Below, piece by piece: positions 15,954-25,234 of a DNA stretch of 64,000 nt. The notes beneath the pieces are model-generated. The model was not told where the DNA came from, did not search any database, and was given only the letters and a program-made list of their open reading frames with translations. Source of the DNA: Desulfomonile tiedjei (lineage in GTDB: Bacteria; Desulfobacterota; Desulfomonilia; Desulfomonilales; Desulfomonilaceae); NCBI GenBank assembly GCA_016212925.1, contig JACRDF010000027.1, positions 1 through 64,000 on the forward strand, written 5' to 3'. Both the position numbers and the translations under genes were made by a program. Numbering within the stretch: the stretch's first letter is position 1; each line of letters starts with the position of its first letter.

Positions 15954-17006
15954 TTAGACAGCCGGCTGCCTGAAATATTTTTCTCTAAACCTGAGGGCCA
16001 CGTTCACCAAGCTTATCAGCACAGGGACTTCCAAAAGCGGCCCAATAACGGTTGCAAAAGCCTGATTGGAAGAAATGCCAAAGATCGCAATTGCTACTGC
16101 TATGGCAAGCTCGAAATCATTGCTCGCAGCAGTGAACGACACCGCTGTTGCCTGCCCGTAATTAGCCCCAAGTCTATGGGCCACAAAAAAAGTGCTCAAC
16201 CACATTATGAAAAAGTAACAGACCAGAGGAATAGCTATCAGGACCACATGCCACGGCAGCTCTATGATTACTTCGCCCTTCAATGAAAACATGACAACAA
16301 TGGTGAACAGAAGCGCAATCAGCGTAATTGGGCTTATCCTGGGAAGAAAAGCAGTTTCATACCAGCCTTTGCCTTTAGCGCTTATCAGACTGAAGCGAGT
16401 CACTATCCCGGCGATAAAGGGTATCCCCAGGTATATGAACACGGTTTTCGCCGCTTCCAACATTGAGATATCTACGTTGACACCTTTGGCCAGCCCGAGC
16501 CAGGATAAGAAAACGGTTATGAAAACAAACATGTACACGGCGTAGAACAACACCTGAAACACTGCGTTGAAGGCCACTAGGCCAACTGCCAGCTCTCTGT
16601 CGCCTTCGGCAAGCTCGTTCCAAACTATTACCATCGCGATGCACCGTGCGAGTCCGACCAGAATCACGCCAATCATGTATTCCGGGTAATTGTGGAGGAA
16701 TATTACAGCCAAGACGAACATGACCACAGGTCCGATTATCCAGTTCTGCAGCAGCGATACGGCCAGAAGACTCTTGTGGCTGAAGACCTTTCCCATTTCC
16801 TCGTATTTTACCTTGGCCAGAGGGGGATACATCATCAGTATCAAGCCGGCTGCAATGGGAACCGAAGTGGTCCCTACCTGAAGCCCTGCGATGAACGCGG
16901 TGACCGCGGGCGCGAGATATCCGATGCCGATGCCTACCGCAATAGCCACAAATATCCAGAGCGTAAGAAATCGATCCAGGAATGAGAGCTGCTTCTGAGC
17001 CGTCAT
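15954..17006 (-). CDS. ACR3-family arsenite efflux permease
   Basis: 350 aa with ten hydrophobic segments, the usual length for bacterial Acr3. It has the family signature [21 protein letters not shown], whose Cys lies in the fourth TM and binds As(III), and the late [18 protein letters not shown]. It exports arsenite (and often antimonite) using the proton gradient. It is last in the leftward gene train headed by an ArsR regulator, 79 bases after the Fe-S protein gene. Confidence 0.93.
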   Translation of the reverse strand: MTAQKQLSFLDRFLTLWIFVAIAVGIGIGYLAPAVTAFIAGLQVGTTSVPIAAGLILMMYPPLAKVKYEEMGKVFSHKSLLAVSLLQNWIIGPVVMFVLAVIFLHNYPEYMIGVILVGLARCIAMVIVWNELAEGDRELAVGLVAFNAVFQVLFYAVYMFVFITVFLSWLGLAKGVNVDISMLEAAKTVFIYLGIPFIAGIVTRFSLISAKGKGWYETAFLPRISPITLIALLFTIVVMFSLKGEVIIELPWHVVLIAIPLVCYFFIMWLSTFFVAHRLGANYGQATAVSFTAASNDFELAIAVAIAIFGISSNQAFATVIGPLLEVPVLISLVNVALRFREKYFRQPAV

Positions 17007-17085
17007 AACGTTGGCCTTTCTCTCGATATGGAATCAACAGACCTCGAAGTATTTTCACGAGGGGAGCCGGGAAAGACGGTCCCCT

Positions 17086-17610
17086 TCAGATGTCAAAGCG
17101 AAATTGGCCGAGGTATTCCTGAAGCCGCAATCTGCCTTCCTCGTCGAGCGCGGGGCAGTCGTCGGCGCCTTTTATCCCTTCGGCCGCTCGCAAGGCAAAG
17201 ACCATGCAGGTAGGTTCGTTGCATTTTTTGCAATTGGTCCGCGGCAGGAGTTTCAAAATCTGAATCATCTGCGGCGCGGGTTCGGCTTCAAAAGTGGGTT
17301 CGATTTCGCCCCGTCTTTCCCAGGCCTCGTTTATCTCCTTTTTCAACCATTCAAGTATGCGGTCCGCCTCTGTTTCGTCTTTCAGAGCATTGATAAATAT
17401 TTCCCGGGCATGAACCGCAATGAGCTTTCCGTGGACGCTCAGTCTCAGTGAAGGAGGGGACTTCACGTAGTCGCCGCCTCCAAGCGTGGTGTTGAGGTAA
17501 GGTAGGACTTCGCCGATATCATCCCCAAGGTGCGCGACGCAGTGCACCGACTGAAAGTTGGGGTTGCATTTCGGCCGGAAGAACTCTCGTGTGAATTCGT
17601 TGAGCAACAT
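17086..17610 (-). CDS. 4Fe-4S cluster protein of the CODH/ACS-gamma Fe-S domain type
   Basis: 174 aa, soluble. The C-terminal segment LPRTNCKKCNEPTC...DDCPAL (about 123-154) is the four-Cys Fe-S motif (PF04060) known from the corrinoid Fe-S subunit of acetyl-CoA synthase and from RnfB. The N-terminal 110 residues resemble the stand-alone Fe-S proteins found beside arsenic genes in anaerobes. A role as a small electron carrier or sensor for the neighbouring transporter or redox genes is inference. GGGAGGTG lies 6 bases before the ATG. Confidence 0.78.
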   Translation of the reverse strand: MLLNEFTREFFRPKCNPNFQSVHCVAHLGDDIGEVLPYLNTTLGGGDYVKSPPSLRLSVHGKLIAVHAREIFINALKDETEADRILEWLKKEINEAWERRGEIEPTFEAEPAPQMIQILKLLPRTNCKKCNEPTCMVFALRAAEGIKGADDCPALDEEGRLRLQEYLGQFRFDI

Positions 17611-17702
17611 GAGCCACCTCCCTATTTCAGACGCACTGCTGCACTTTTCTGAATGCTACCGGGTTTTCGGATCTGAGATTGCTGCTTGGATGCAAGAGAT
17701 GT

Positions 17703-18407
17703 TCATTTCCGCTTCCCTATCTGGATCAGGTATCTCAACTCGATCTCCTTTTCTGTCGGATGATCGGTCTCGAGTATGATCTTGCCCAGAAAAAAGGGCC
17801 GCGGAACGTCAGGGTTCAAGGTCAACAGAATGTTGAACGTCGCGGTCTGTCCCGGATCGAGGACCACTTTGTTCGGTTGCAAGGCGGCTTGGAGGTTCTT
17901 GTCTTCGACCCGCAGGGCTGTAATGTTTCTGGCCGCTTTAGAAGAGTTGGTCACTTTGATTGGCAAAGACAAATGCTCTTCGAAGCTGTCAAGTTTCCGC
18001 GTTATGGTGGACTGGTCCGTATCCAGTTCTCGGATCACCTCGGCCTTGATGGTGAGCTTGACTTCCGGCTTGTTGAGATCGTTGGATCGCACGGAAACGT
18101 GGTGCTGTTTGGTGCCTGATTTGAGTCCGCTGGTATCGAAGGAAGCGGTGATTTCGCTGGAGCCGTTCGGCGGCACTTCGCGTGCCCCTGTCAGCATTTT
18201 CGTGCATCCGCAATCCGCTTCAATGCTCTTAATCACCAAGGTCTCATCGCCCTTGTTGGTGAAGACGAACCGCGCTTGGGCGGTACCGCCCGAGAGGACT
18301 TTCCCGCAATCCTGAATCGGGGCCTCAAAATGAATTCTCGGTCCTGTTGCCGCCGAGGCCGACGTTGCCAAGGCCAAAAGCACTATCAAAGGCCAAAACC
18401 ATTTCAT
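17703..18407 (-). CDS. Secreted DUF1573 protein
   Basis: 234 aa. A Sec signal peptide (1-19, cleavage near SASA-ATG) is followed by two Ig-like beta domains. The first has the DUF1573 hallmark FVFTNKGDETLVIKSIEADCGCT, with its Cys-Gly-Cys. The family is periplasmic and of unknown role, possibly a chaperone or docking protein for exported complexes. It follows the pentahaem cytochrome gene by 21 bases, so the two are probably co-translated and may interact. Confidence 0.85.
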   Translation of the reverse strand: MKWFWPLIVLLALATSASAATGPRIHFEAPIQDCGKVLSGGTAQARFVFTNKGDETLVIKSIEADCGCTKMLTGAREVPPNGSSEITASFDTSGLKSGTKQHHVSVRSNDLNKPEVKLTIKAEVIRELDTDQSTITRKLDSFEEHLSLPIKVTNSSKAARNITALRVEDKNLQAALQPNKVVLDPGQTATFNILLTLNPDVPRPFFLGKIILETDHPTEKEIELRYLIQIGKRK

Positions 18408-18428
18408 CGCTCTGTCTGTCCTTCCATC

Positions 18429-19640
18429 TTATTTCTTCGCACCGAGACTCACTTTCCTTACCACCTCGTGAATGGGATACACATTGCCAGGTCGAGGCCT
18501 GTAGCTAAGGTTTACCTCAATTATGGCATCTGTGACGCCCGGCGGCAACTGCACCTCAATACTTTCCTCTTTGGGGGCAAACGGTTGAATGCTTGTGTCT
18601 CTTATTAGGCCCAATTTGTTTTCAGGGCCTAGGACTGTCTGTGTCGAGCGGGAATCGGTTGCCTGGGTCGCGTAGATTCTCGAAGTTTGAAAAAACTTCT
18701 TGCCATCGGAACTGTTGGCGGTCACATCCAGGACCACCTGAGTCTTGGACGGTCAACCGTCTGGGATACGGTGTCCAGCCTTGCTGGTGATCTTGGTCTT
18801 CACCACGACCATCGGAAAGAATTTTTCCTCCGTTGGATGAAAGGTGTATGCCAAGGTTTGAACTTCCATAGGCAATGACTCGCGCAACCGAGCGGACAGC
18901 TCCTCTCTTTGGTTAAAATCCGGCGGCATGTAGTGGTCGCCATTCTTCATGTGACATTCCTGGCAGGTTTGCGAGCCGCCTGATGGAATGTAGGCGTGGA
19001 GATAACTGCCGTAAAGTGTGGCGCACTGAACAGGCATCGCAGAGTCCAAAACAGGGCCTAGCCCGTGGCACTGACCGCACATTAGCGAGTCCTTGAGAAG
19101 TGGACTCTTCTTTACAGGGTAGCCCTTATGTTCAGGCAGGTCCTTGTTGCCGTAGACGGTACTCTTCTCAGGTAGGCCGTGGACAACGGCCTTTTCGTTG
19201 TGGCACACCAGACAGGTTATGTTCAGATTCCGTACGGTAGCCTTATCGTCGCTAAGCATGGCCCTGGCTATCTCTCCGGCCACGGCATCCGTCGCATACT
19301 TCATTTGCGGGAGATGACACTTGAAGCAAGGAAAATCGCTCTTGATGGCCTTCTCGGCAGGCATCTCCGGCGTGGATATCCTCTTGAGGTATGGGGTCAA
19401 CAGCATCGGACCATCCATGCCCATCAAGGGCCTGGCGTGGTGAGATTTCTCCCATTGGCCATAGATTTTCTCGTGGCATTCCTTGCAAGTGGAGGAGTCG
19501 AACATGGCTACTAATTCATTAACTGTGGAAGCCTGCTCCGAAGCCGCCCGAACAGCGGAACTATAGACCAGCGTCAAGAAAACGACGGACAAGCCTAATG
19601 CCCATTTCAAGCCAATTCTCCGACGGCGGAACAAAGTCAT
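18429..19640 (-). CDS. Periplasmic pentahaem c-type cytochrome with a predicted selenocysteine
   Basis: 403 codons if the in-frame TGA at 18753-18755 is read as selenocysteine (residue 296). After a signal/anchor (about 12-32) come five CxxCH sites at C52, C105, C143, C188 and C226. The reading frame then continues GHRIPDG-U-PSKTQVVLDVTA and on for 102 residues with no other stop and good protein-like content. The second part has no ribosome site of its own, so two separate genes are unlikely. A short hairpin (CAGG-TGGT-CCTG, 18729-18740) with G in its apical loop begins 12 bases after the TGA, as bacterial SECIS elements require. Probably a periplasmic reductase or electron-transfer protein. 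The alternative is a nonsense mutation giving a truncated 295-aa cytochrome that keeps all haems. Confidence 0.8.
18729..18740 (-). promoter_or_regulatory. Candidate SECIS hairpin apex
   Basis: In the mRNA, 16 bases separate the TGA from the 4-base loop TGGT (second base G), closed by CAGG/CCTG. Loop distance and loop G fit the bacterial SECIS rules; the lower stem is imperfect, so this needs folding. Confidence 0.45.
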
Positions 19641-19662
19641 AGGTGATCCTCAAACGCTTGCG

Positions 19663-20175
19663 TTAGGCGAGGGTGGTGTTGGGATCAGTCAGCTCAGCCA
19701 GCCAGGTCCTGATCTTCTTCGGGGATGGAACCGTGCCCATGGCCATTATCTTCCCGTTGATCGCCAGCGCCGGCGTTCGGACAAGTCCGTAACTAGCCAT
19801 TTCTTTGATGTCCGTCACATGTTCCAGAGCTGCCGGCAGCTTCATCTCGTTCAACACCTGCATCACTATTTGCTCCAGGTGGTTGCATTGTGAACAGCCG
19901 GGCCCGAGCACGGCCACTCTCACGGGTCCGTCGTGGGGGGCTTCGTACGGTTGGCCGAGGAATTTTCGAAACTCTCTAACAAAGGCTTTGCCGTACTCAT
20001 TTCTCACGGAACACGGTATGTAGTTGTTTCTGGCCAATCTCTCGATGAGGACATTCCGGATTTCTTCGTCACTAGCGTCGGCATGGGAATGGGCGATTTC
20101 CTCAAATGCGCTTTTCAATCCCATGAGTCCTATTTCGTTGTCACCAATCCTTATTCGGCTGTGATCGTCCGCCAT
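19663..20175 (-). CDS. Thioredoxin-fold protein with N-terminal extension (redox-active disulfide type)
   Basis: 170 aa. The C-terminal half (about 84-165) is a small thioredoxin/glutaredoxin-like domain with GPGCSQCNHLEQIV (C94-x2-C97) and TPALAINGKI, the cis-Pro region, as in redox-active disulfide protein 2. The N-terminal 80 residues are helical with a further Cys (C55 in NNYIPCSV). The start is ATG 20175; a longer frame to 20742 only shadows the CcdA gene. It lies 26 bases after ccdA and 22 before the cytochrome gene, so CcdA may keep it or its partners reduced. No signal peptide. Confidence 0.82.
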   Translation of the reverse strand: MADDHSRIRIGDNEIGLMGLKSAFEEIAHSHADASDEEIRNVLIERLARNNYIPCSVRNEYGKAFVREFRKFLGQPYEAPHDGPVRVAVLGPGCSQCNHLEQIVMQVLNEMKLPAALEHVTDIKEMASYGLVRTPALAINGKIMAMGTVPSPKKIRTWLAELTDPNTTLA

Positions 20176-20201
20176 CCCAAGACCCCGCTTTGAGCTGTTC
20201 G

Positions 20202-20912
20202 CTAAAATGCAAAACCAAGGCTGGGAAAGATCGCTCCGACACCAATGTACAGGCCCACAACTGCGAGAAGAGCACCGGCAGCTTTCTTTACGACCAAATT
20301 CGTCGAGTGCATCCTCTTGGAGCCCAACAGGTGCTTGGCAGCCCCTGCGGAAGTCCCGACAGCCAGGATCAACAAGCAGTGGCCGATCCCGTAGAACAGC
20401 ATCATGGTCCCGCCAAAGAGCGCTCCTTTCAGAGGGATGACGCTCACTATAAGCAGAAGGGCAGGCCCGGTGCATGGAAGCGACACAAGCCCGAACATGA
20501 AACCAAACAAGGCCGCGCCGAGGAATCCTGTATGCTTGGGCAGTTTGTCCTGGGAGATAGGAAGAGGGATATGAAAAATATCCATAAAGTGGAGCCCCAT
20601 AACGACACAAATGGCAGCCACCACGTAAACCATGAACTCGGATTGCAGGAACGGTGCGGCAGCCATACCAACCGTAAAAAGTATCGCCAACTCCACACTG
20701 AATCCGAAAATAAAGACCAGCGTGAAGAGAAATGACTTCCACACGGTCATGTCTTCATCCATGCCCCCGATAAAGCCAATCAGCAGCGGAACCATGACAA
20801 GAACACACGGGTTCATAGCTGTGAGCGCCCCACCTACAAACGCTCCTCCTGCGGCAAGCCAGATGCTGCCGGAAGACACCCACTGCTGAACCACTGCAAA
20901 TATCGATTCCAT
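20202..20912 (-). CDS. CcdA/DsbD-type thiol-disulfide transmembrane transporter
   Basis: 236 aa, six TM segments. The conserved membrane Cys are present: NPCVLVMVP near 36 and LPCTGPALLL near 147, the pair that relays electrons from cytoplasmic thioredoxin to periplasmic thiols. CcdA of this kind keeps apocytochrome CxxCH thiols and periplasmic thioredoxins reduced, matching its neighbours, a secreted thioredoxin and a pentahaem cytochrome. GAGGAGCAGGAGA precedes the ATG. Confidence 0.9.
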   Translation of the reverse strand: MESIFAVVQQWVSSGSIWLAAGGAFVGGALTAMNPCVLVMVPLLIGFIGGMDEDMTVWKSFLFTLVFIFGFSVELAILFTVGMAAAPFLQSEFMVYVVAAICVVMGLHFMDIFHIPLPISQDKLPKHTGFLGAALFGFMFGLVSLPCTGPALLLIVSVIPLKGALFGGTMMLFYGIGHCLLILAVGTSAGAAKHLLGSKRMHSTNLVVKKAAGALLAVVGLYIGVGAIFPSLGFAF

Positions 20913-20997
20913 TCTCCTGCTCCTCTGCTTTTTCTCCGATCCAAGATCTCAGTTGTATTGCTTATCGCGTTGCGCCGAAATGTCTCCTTGCAGTCAA

Positions 20998-21483
20998 CTA
21001 CCGCCGGGCGGCCCCGGCAGGGAGGGGCGGTTGACCTTGAGGGGTCGCGGCTTGAGGGACCGGAACCTGCGCTGCTCCCGGTTGCCCTGGCGCGGGCACC
21101 CCCATTTGGCTGAACAACTGCATTATTTGCTCTCGCTCAAGCGTGCCCTCATTCCTGCGAAACTCCTTGCCGTCGGGTGTGAGAAAAACCTGTGTAGGCA
21201 TCATTCTGATCCTGAAATCCCTCACCAGGTCCTTATTCGCATCCATGTCAACGGTCATAACAATTGCCTTGCCCGCATAAGCCTTGGACATATCCTCCAG
21301 AATCGGCTTCATATACTTGCACGGAATACACCAGCCTCTGCCGAATTCAAGCAGAATCGGCGCGCGCTTGGACAGGAGCGCCTGAAGGTTTATTTTCGGT
21401 TCCGCGGCGGAAGCCTGGGAGAGAAGGCCAAACATTGCTATCGCAAGGGCGCAAACAATAAAAAAAGTCACTATTCTTCGCAT
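20998..21483 (-). CDS. Secreted thioredoxin-like protein
   Basis: 161 aa. Signal peptide 1-26 (cut near ASA-AEP), thioredoxin fold with the active site WCIPCK (C52, C55) and the cis-Pro motif MPTQVFLTPDGKE. The last 30 residues are a low-complexity Pro/Gln/Ala tail. Acts in the periplasm, plausibly receiving electrons from the adjacent CcdA and reducing the rhodanese or cytochrome thiols. AGGAGG lies 8 bases before the ATG. Confidence 0.9.
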   Translation of the reverse strand: MRRIVTFFIVCALAIAMFGLLSQASAAEPKINLQALLSKRAPILLEFGRGWCIPCKYMKPILEDMSKAYAGKAIVMTVDMDANKDLVRDFRIRMMPTQVFLTPDGKEFRRNEGTLEREQIMQLFSQMGVPAPGQPGAAQVPVPQAATPQGQPPLPAGAARR

Positions 21484-21565
21484 TTAGAAAAAACCTCCTT
21501 CTGTGTGGTCACTGATTACTTGCATTCTTCAATCTTGGCGCCCGAATGCCTGGCACCAGTTACGT

Positions 21566-22597
21566 TTAGCATCCTTGTTGCGGCACACGCGGGGCCGAGG
21601 ACGGAGGAGCGGCTTTTACAGGGGGCTCCTGGACCGCGCCTGCTCCCCCTGAACTCGAACCGGCTTCAACCGGATAGTCCTTCCTACTCCACTCAATCCA
21701 TCCGCCGTCGTAAACCGCCGCTTTGGGAAAGTCCAGTAAACGGGCCCCAAAGTAGAGCACTGTACCGAAGCAGCCGCTTACACAGGAGAAAATCGCATTC
21801 TTGTCAGGGGTTATGCCCTCCGAGGCGAACGTCTTCTTGATCTCCTCGGCGGCTTTGAATTCCTTGAAGGTTTCCCCGGTCAGGATTTTCATGAAAAACA
21901 CGTTGTTGGCATCAGGAATGCGTCCCAGTTTGTCCGAAGCACGGCTCATCTTGGCTCCCGAGTACTCGTCGGGTCTCCTGGAATCTACCACCACAATTCC
22001 GAGTTCCTTGAAACTGCCCACATATCCGGCCAACTCATCCCCAGTCATGAGGCGATCGCGCTTCAGATTAACCTTATAAGAAGTCCTATCGAAAAGCGGT
22101 ACCTCGGATGTCATCGGTCTTTTTTCAGCTGCCCATTTATCGATGCCTCCATCAAGGACGGAAGTTTTTTTGTGCCCGAGAAGTTCCAGGGCCCAGAAAA
22201 CCCGCGTCGCTGCCGGAAAACGGTCTGACCGGCTCACTAGGACAACATGATGATCAGGCGATATGCCGTTCTCTTCGAGAAACCGTATCAGATCCTTGAC
22301 CACCAACATCTCTTGGATACCCAACCTCATACCCTTGATCGCATCAGTAGGCATCCGAATGGCATTGGGAATGTGACCTTTAGAATAGAATTCTTCCCCA
22401 GGCTCAACATCTTGCCGGTCAAGGATTCTTACGTTTGGATCATTCAAGTGGTCTGCGACCCACTGGGTTGTTACAAGAAGATCTCCGTTGGAATATCCGC
22501 CATTTTCAATGGCCGGAGCTGAAGATACCAGAATATGGCAAAAGAACAGAGCCACCAGAATTATTGGAGCAGCCCCAATATGCTGTTTTGTCTCCAT
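21566..22597 (-). CDS. Secreted tandem-rhodanese sulfurtransferase
   Basis: 343 aa. Signal peptide about 1-29, then two rhodanese domains. In the first the active loop reads VLVSRSDRFPA (121-130), with Ser where the catalytic Cys belongs, so it is probably inactive and structural. The second has SCVSGCFGT (C272, C276), with two Cys in the active-site loop rather than one. The Pro/Ala/Ser-rich tail ends in a Cys. It would transfer sulfane sulfur, or by analogy selenium, in the periplasm. GGAGGAAAT precedes the ATG. Its place next to a thioredoxin, CcdA and a selenocytochrome suggests a shared thiol relay. Confidence 0.88.
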   Translation of the reverse strand: METKQHIGAAPIILVALFFCHILVSSAPAIENGGYSNGDLLVTTQWVADHLNDPNVRILDRQDVEPGEEFYSKGHIPNAIRMPTDAIKGMRLGIQEMLVVKDLIRFLEENGISPDHHVVLVSRSDRFPAATRVFWALELLGHKKTSVLDGGIDKWAAEKRPMTSEVPLFDRTSYKVNLKRDRLMTGDELAGYVGSFKELGIVVVDSRRPDEYSGAKMSRASDKLGRIPDANNVFFMKILTGETFKEFKAAEEIKKTFASEGITPDKNAIFSCVSGCFGTVLYFGARLLDFPKAAVYDGGWIEWSRKDYPVEAGSSSGGAGAVQEPPVKAAPPSSAPRVPQQGC

Positions 22598-22677
22598 ATT
22601 TCCTCCATTTCACTTGGGTTGCGCAGCCCGTAAGACCGTCGCACTTCAACAAATATGCCTCGCAGAAGGAATTGCTT

Positions 22678-22911
22678 TCAGTCTGACATCCACTGCAGGA
22701 CGTCAGCCTCTTTGGGCAGCTTTCCGGCTATTTTGACCTCACCGTCCACAACCAGCGCCGGCGTCATGAACACGCCGTATTGTGCGAACACTTTGATGTC
22801 TTCCACTTTGACCACTTGCGCGTCGATTCCCTTGGCCTTCACAAGCCCGCTCACCATGTCGTAGAGCTTGTTGCATTTGGCGCAGCCTACGCCCAGGATT
22901 TCCACTTTCAT
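22678..22911 (-). CDS. Small thioredoxin-family (redox-active disulfide) protein
   Basis: 77 aa. MKVEILGVGCAKCNKL has the C10-x2-C13 pair, and MTPALVVDGEVKIAG is the cis-Pro region. Proteins of this type are commonly encoded next to ArsP-like permeases with ArsR control, as here, and are cytoplasmic thiol partners. Its C-terminal domain counterpart is the 170-aa protein at 19663. GGGAGGATTC precedes the ATG. Confidence 0.9.
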   Translation of the reverse strand: MKVEILGVGCAKCNKLYDMVSGLVKAKGIDAQVVKVEDIKVFAQYGVFMTPALVVDGEVKIAGKLPKEADVLQWMSD

Positions 22912-22993
22912 CGAATCCTCCCGTTTATTAGATCGCTTGTTGAGCGACCACTGTGATTTCTGAAATTGAGGAGCGCCACGGTTCCTCTATGTC

Positions 22994-23665
22994 TTAATAG
23001 TATCTTGAACGGCCTGATTGGCTGGCAGAGACTGTGAGATCGGGCTTCTGTTCAAGAATGAGGTCTCCCACATCGACATGCCCTCGATCCGTGGCGATGC
23101 TCAGTGCCGTAAACCCGCTCTTCGATCTTGCATTGACATCCGCGCCGCTCTCCAAAAGCAACTTCACGACATCCTTGTGGCCCTTGAGCGCCGCGCACAT
23201 CAGCGCGGTCTGGCCATAGTCGTCCCTCGCATCGACGTCGGCCCCCGCGGCCAGAAGCGTCTTCACCACTTCCGGGCGGCCCTGGGACGATGCCGGCATC
23301 AACGCAGTCTTGCCATATTTGCCCCTGGTGTTTGCATCTGCTCCCTTTGTTAGGAGCAGTTTCACGATCCCCTTGTGCCCCTTGCCCGAAGCCCTCCCCA
23401 ACGCTGTTTTGCCCTCGCTGTCCTTAACCGAGGCTTGCACCCCGCGCTCCAGCAGCGTTGTTACTTGAGTCACATCACCGGCGCTTGCAGCGTAAGTGAA
23501 TGTGTCGGCAAGGTTTTCCTGCCAAAATCCGTATGCGGCAAGGAGGAGCAGTCCAAGGCAGGCAAGGACCGCTAATACCTCAAATTTAATGAAGGATCTT
23601 GGTCGCTGTGATTCTCCTCGGGAAAGCTTGTTCGGCACTTTATGAGAACTCCTTTCAGGTTTCAC
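22994..23665 (-). CDS. Membrane-anchored ankyrin-repeat protein
   Basis: 223 aa with a GTG start (no ATG is available upstream in frame). A basic N-terminus and one TM segment (about 28-48) are followed by about five ankyrin repeats (from 59), each with the G-x-TAL/M and LLxxGADxxxR pattern. Bacterial ankyrin proteins of this size are often periplasmic partners of redox enzymes. It lies within the ArsR-headed gene train, 54 bases after the permease gene. The ribosome site is weak. Confidence 0.85.
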   Translation of the reverse strand: MKPERSSHKVPNKLSRGESQRPRSFIKFEVLAVLACLGLLLLAAYGFWQENLADTFTYAASAGDVTQVTTLLERGVQASVKDSEGKTALGRASGKGHKGIVKLLLTKGADANTRGKYGKTALMPASSQGRPEVVKTLLAAGADVDARDDYGQTALMCAALKGHKDVVKLLLESGADVNARSKSGFTALSIATDRGHVDVGDLILEQKPDLTVSASQSGRSRYY

Positions 23666-23719
23666 GACTTGCTTCAGCCCTTAAGAGAACCTACCGCAGC
23701 GAATCGCAAAACTCGCGGC

Positions 23720-25135
23720 TCAATCAACTATCACGCCGAAAATCAACCCCGCGACGGTTGACAATGTGCAGACGAGACCCACAAAGACCACGGTCTTCTT
23801 GGGACCCATGATGCTGTTTATCACCAGCATACTTGGTAACGACAGCGCAGGACCGGCCAGCAGTAAGGCCAAAGCCGGACCTTTACCCATGCCGCTGCCG
23901 ATAAGGCCTTGGACTATCGGCACTTCCGTCAGAGTGGCAAAGTACATGAACGCACCGGCAACCGAAGCAAGCGCATTGGCCCATAGCGAGTTCCCACCCA
24001 GGGCCCAGGCGATCCACTCATTGGGTATGAGTCCCTCTTTGTCGGGGCGACCCAGCAAGAATCCGGCAAACAACACGCCCATAAGAAGCAAGGGTAGAAT
24101 TTGCTTCGCGAACCCCCAGGACTCGTTAAACCAATCCTGAGTTTCACCTTCCGACGTGGTCGCCATCACCGACAGCGCAATAACTCCGGCCGTGAACGGG
24201 ACCAGTGGATCGTGGGGAAAAAACCATCCCACAACTGCCACAGCCACAGCGGAAATCACCATTTTCCATAAAGGAACCTCGAACCACAGCACCAGGACCG
24301 CTGCAAAACCGATTGAGAGAAGTCCCGTGACGATCCACTTTGACGAGTAAATGCTGTACCAAAGGCCCGTATCCAGGTCTGGCTTCCCCCAGTTGGCGAA
24401 CACGAGAACCCCGATCATGAAGGCGAAATATATTGTGGTCTGCCACAACGGTCGGCCGTCAAGGCTCTTTCCCGCCATCGCCGCCAGCGTCTCCTCGGTT
24501 CGCTCCTCTTCCTCTTTGCGAAAGATCGCGTGCATCAGCAAGCCGATGACAACACTGAATACAACTGCACCAACAGCGCGTGCTACTCCCAATTCCACTC
24601 CCAGTATGCGAGCGGTCAAAATGATCGCGAGAACGTTGATAGCAGGTCCAGAATAGAGGAATGCGGAAGCCGGTCCTAATCCCGCACCACGGGTCCATAT
24701 GCCCGCGAAGAGGGGCAACACCGTGCAAGAACACACTGCGAGCACTGTTCCCGATATGGAAGCCACAGGGTAAGCGATCCATTTGGACGCAGTCGGCCCG
24801 AGGTACTTCATGACTCCTTCCTGGCTCACAAAAACCCCAATGGCCCCGGCTATGAAAAACGCCGGCACAAGGCATAGCAGGACGTGCTCCTGCGCATACC
24901 ATTTCACAAGATACAGAGCTTCCATAACAGCGTTGTCAAAGCGTATGCTGCCGACGGGGATGTAGTAGCAGGCGAGGAAGACGCCGGCGATTACGGCCAG
25001 AGGCTTCCACTCCTCCCGCCAATAGGATAACAGCTTGTTTTCCATCAGGACGTCTGCCAGCGACCGTGTTGGGCCGATGACCGGTTCGGCAACAGCCTGG
25101 GCTTCCACAACGGGCAGTTTCTTTTCTGAGTCCAT
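23720..25135 (-). CDS. ArsP/DUF318-type permease
   Basis: 471 aa with about ten TM segments in two blocks separated by a charged loop (FRKEEEERTEETLAAM). The family motif VCSCTVLPLFAGIW (PF03773) is in the first block. ArsP-type members export trivalent organoarsenicals; related permeases move other metal or thiol species, so the substrate is open. First structural gene after the ArsR regulator, separated by 99 bases. GAGAGGAAG precedes the ATG. Confidence 0.88.
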   Translation of the reverse strand: MDSEKKLPVVEAQAVAEPVIGPTRSLADVLMENKLLSYWREEWKPLAVIAGVFLACYYIPVGSIRFDNAVMEALYLVKWYAQEHVLLCLVPAFFIAGAIGVFVSQEGVMKYLGPTASKWIAYPVASISGTVLAVCSCTVLPLFAGIWTRGAGLGPASAFLYSGPAINVLAIILTARILGVELGVARAVGAVVFSVVIGLLMHAIFRKEEEERTEETLAAMAGKSLDGRPLWQTTIYFAFMIGVLVFANWGKPDLDTGLWYSIYSSKWIVTGLLSIGFAAVLVLWFEVPLWKMVISAVAVAVVGWFFPHDPLVPFTAGVIALSVMATTSEGETQDWFNESWGFAKQILPLLLMGVLFAGFLLGRPDKEGLIPNEWIAWALGGNSLWANALASVAGAFMYFATLTEVPIVQGLIGSGMGKGPALALLLAGPALSLPSMLVINSIMGPKKTVVFVGLVCTLSTVAGLIFGVIVD

Positions 25136-25234
25136 TTCTTCCTCTCAGGACCGTAGATTCACGTGGTCAAGGCGCTAACGGATCTTGAAGCCACAGCCAC
25201 TTCTATCCAATTAGCCTTTCACGATATGGTCTGC

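Noticed and set aside
18429..18737. Separate 102-aa gene downstream of the cytochrome
   Set aside because: No ribosome site, same frame as the cytochrome and directly continues its conserved domain, so it is better read as the part after a selenocysteine codon.
19663..20742. 359-codon minus-strand frame covering the CcdA gene and the thioredoxin-like gene
   Set aside because: The first half is the wrong frame of the CcdA gene. The real protein starts at the ATG at 20175.
20952..21840. 295-codon plus-strand frame opposite the thioredoxin and rhodanese genes
   Set aside because: It is antisense to two well-supported genes with signal peptides and active-site motifs, and its translation is Arg/Ser/Pro-rich without domain features.
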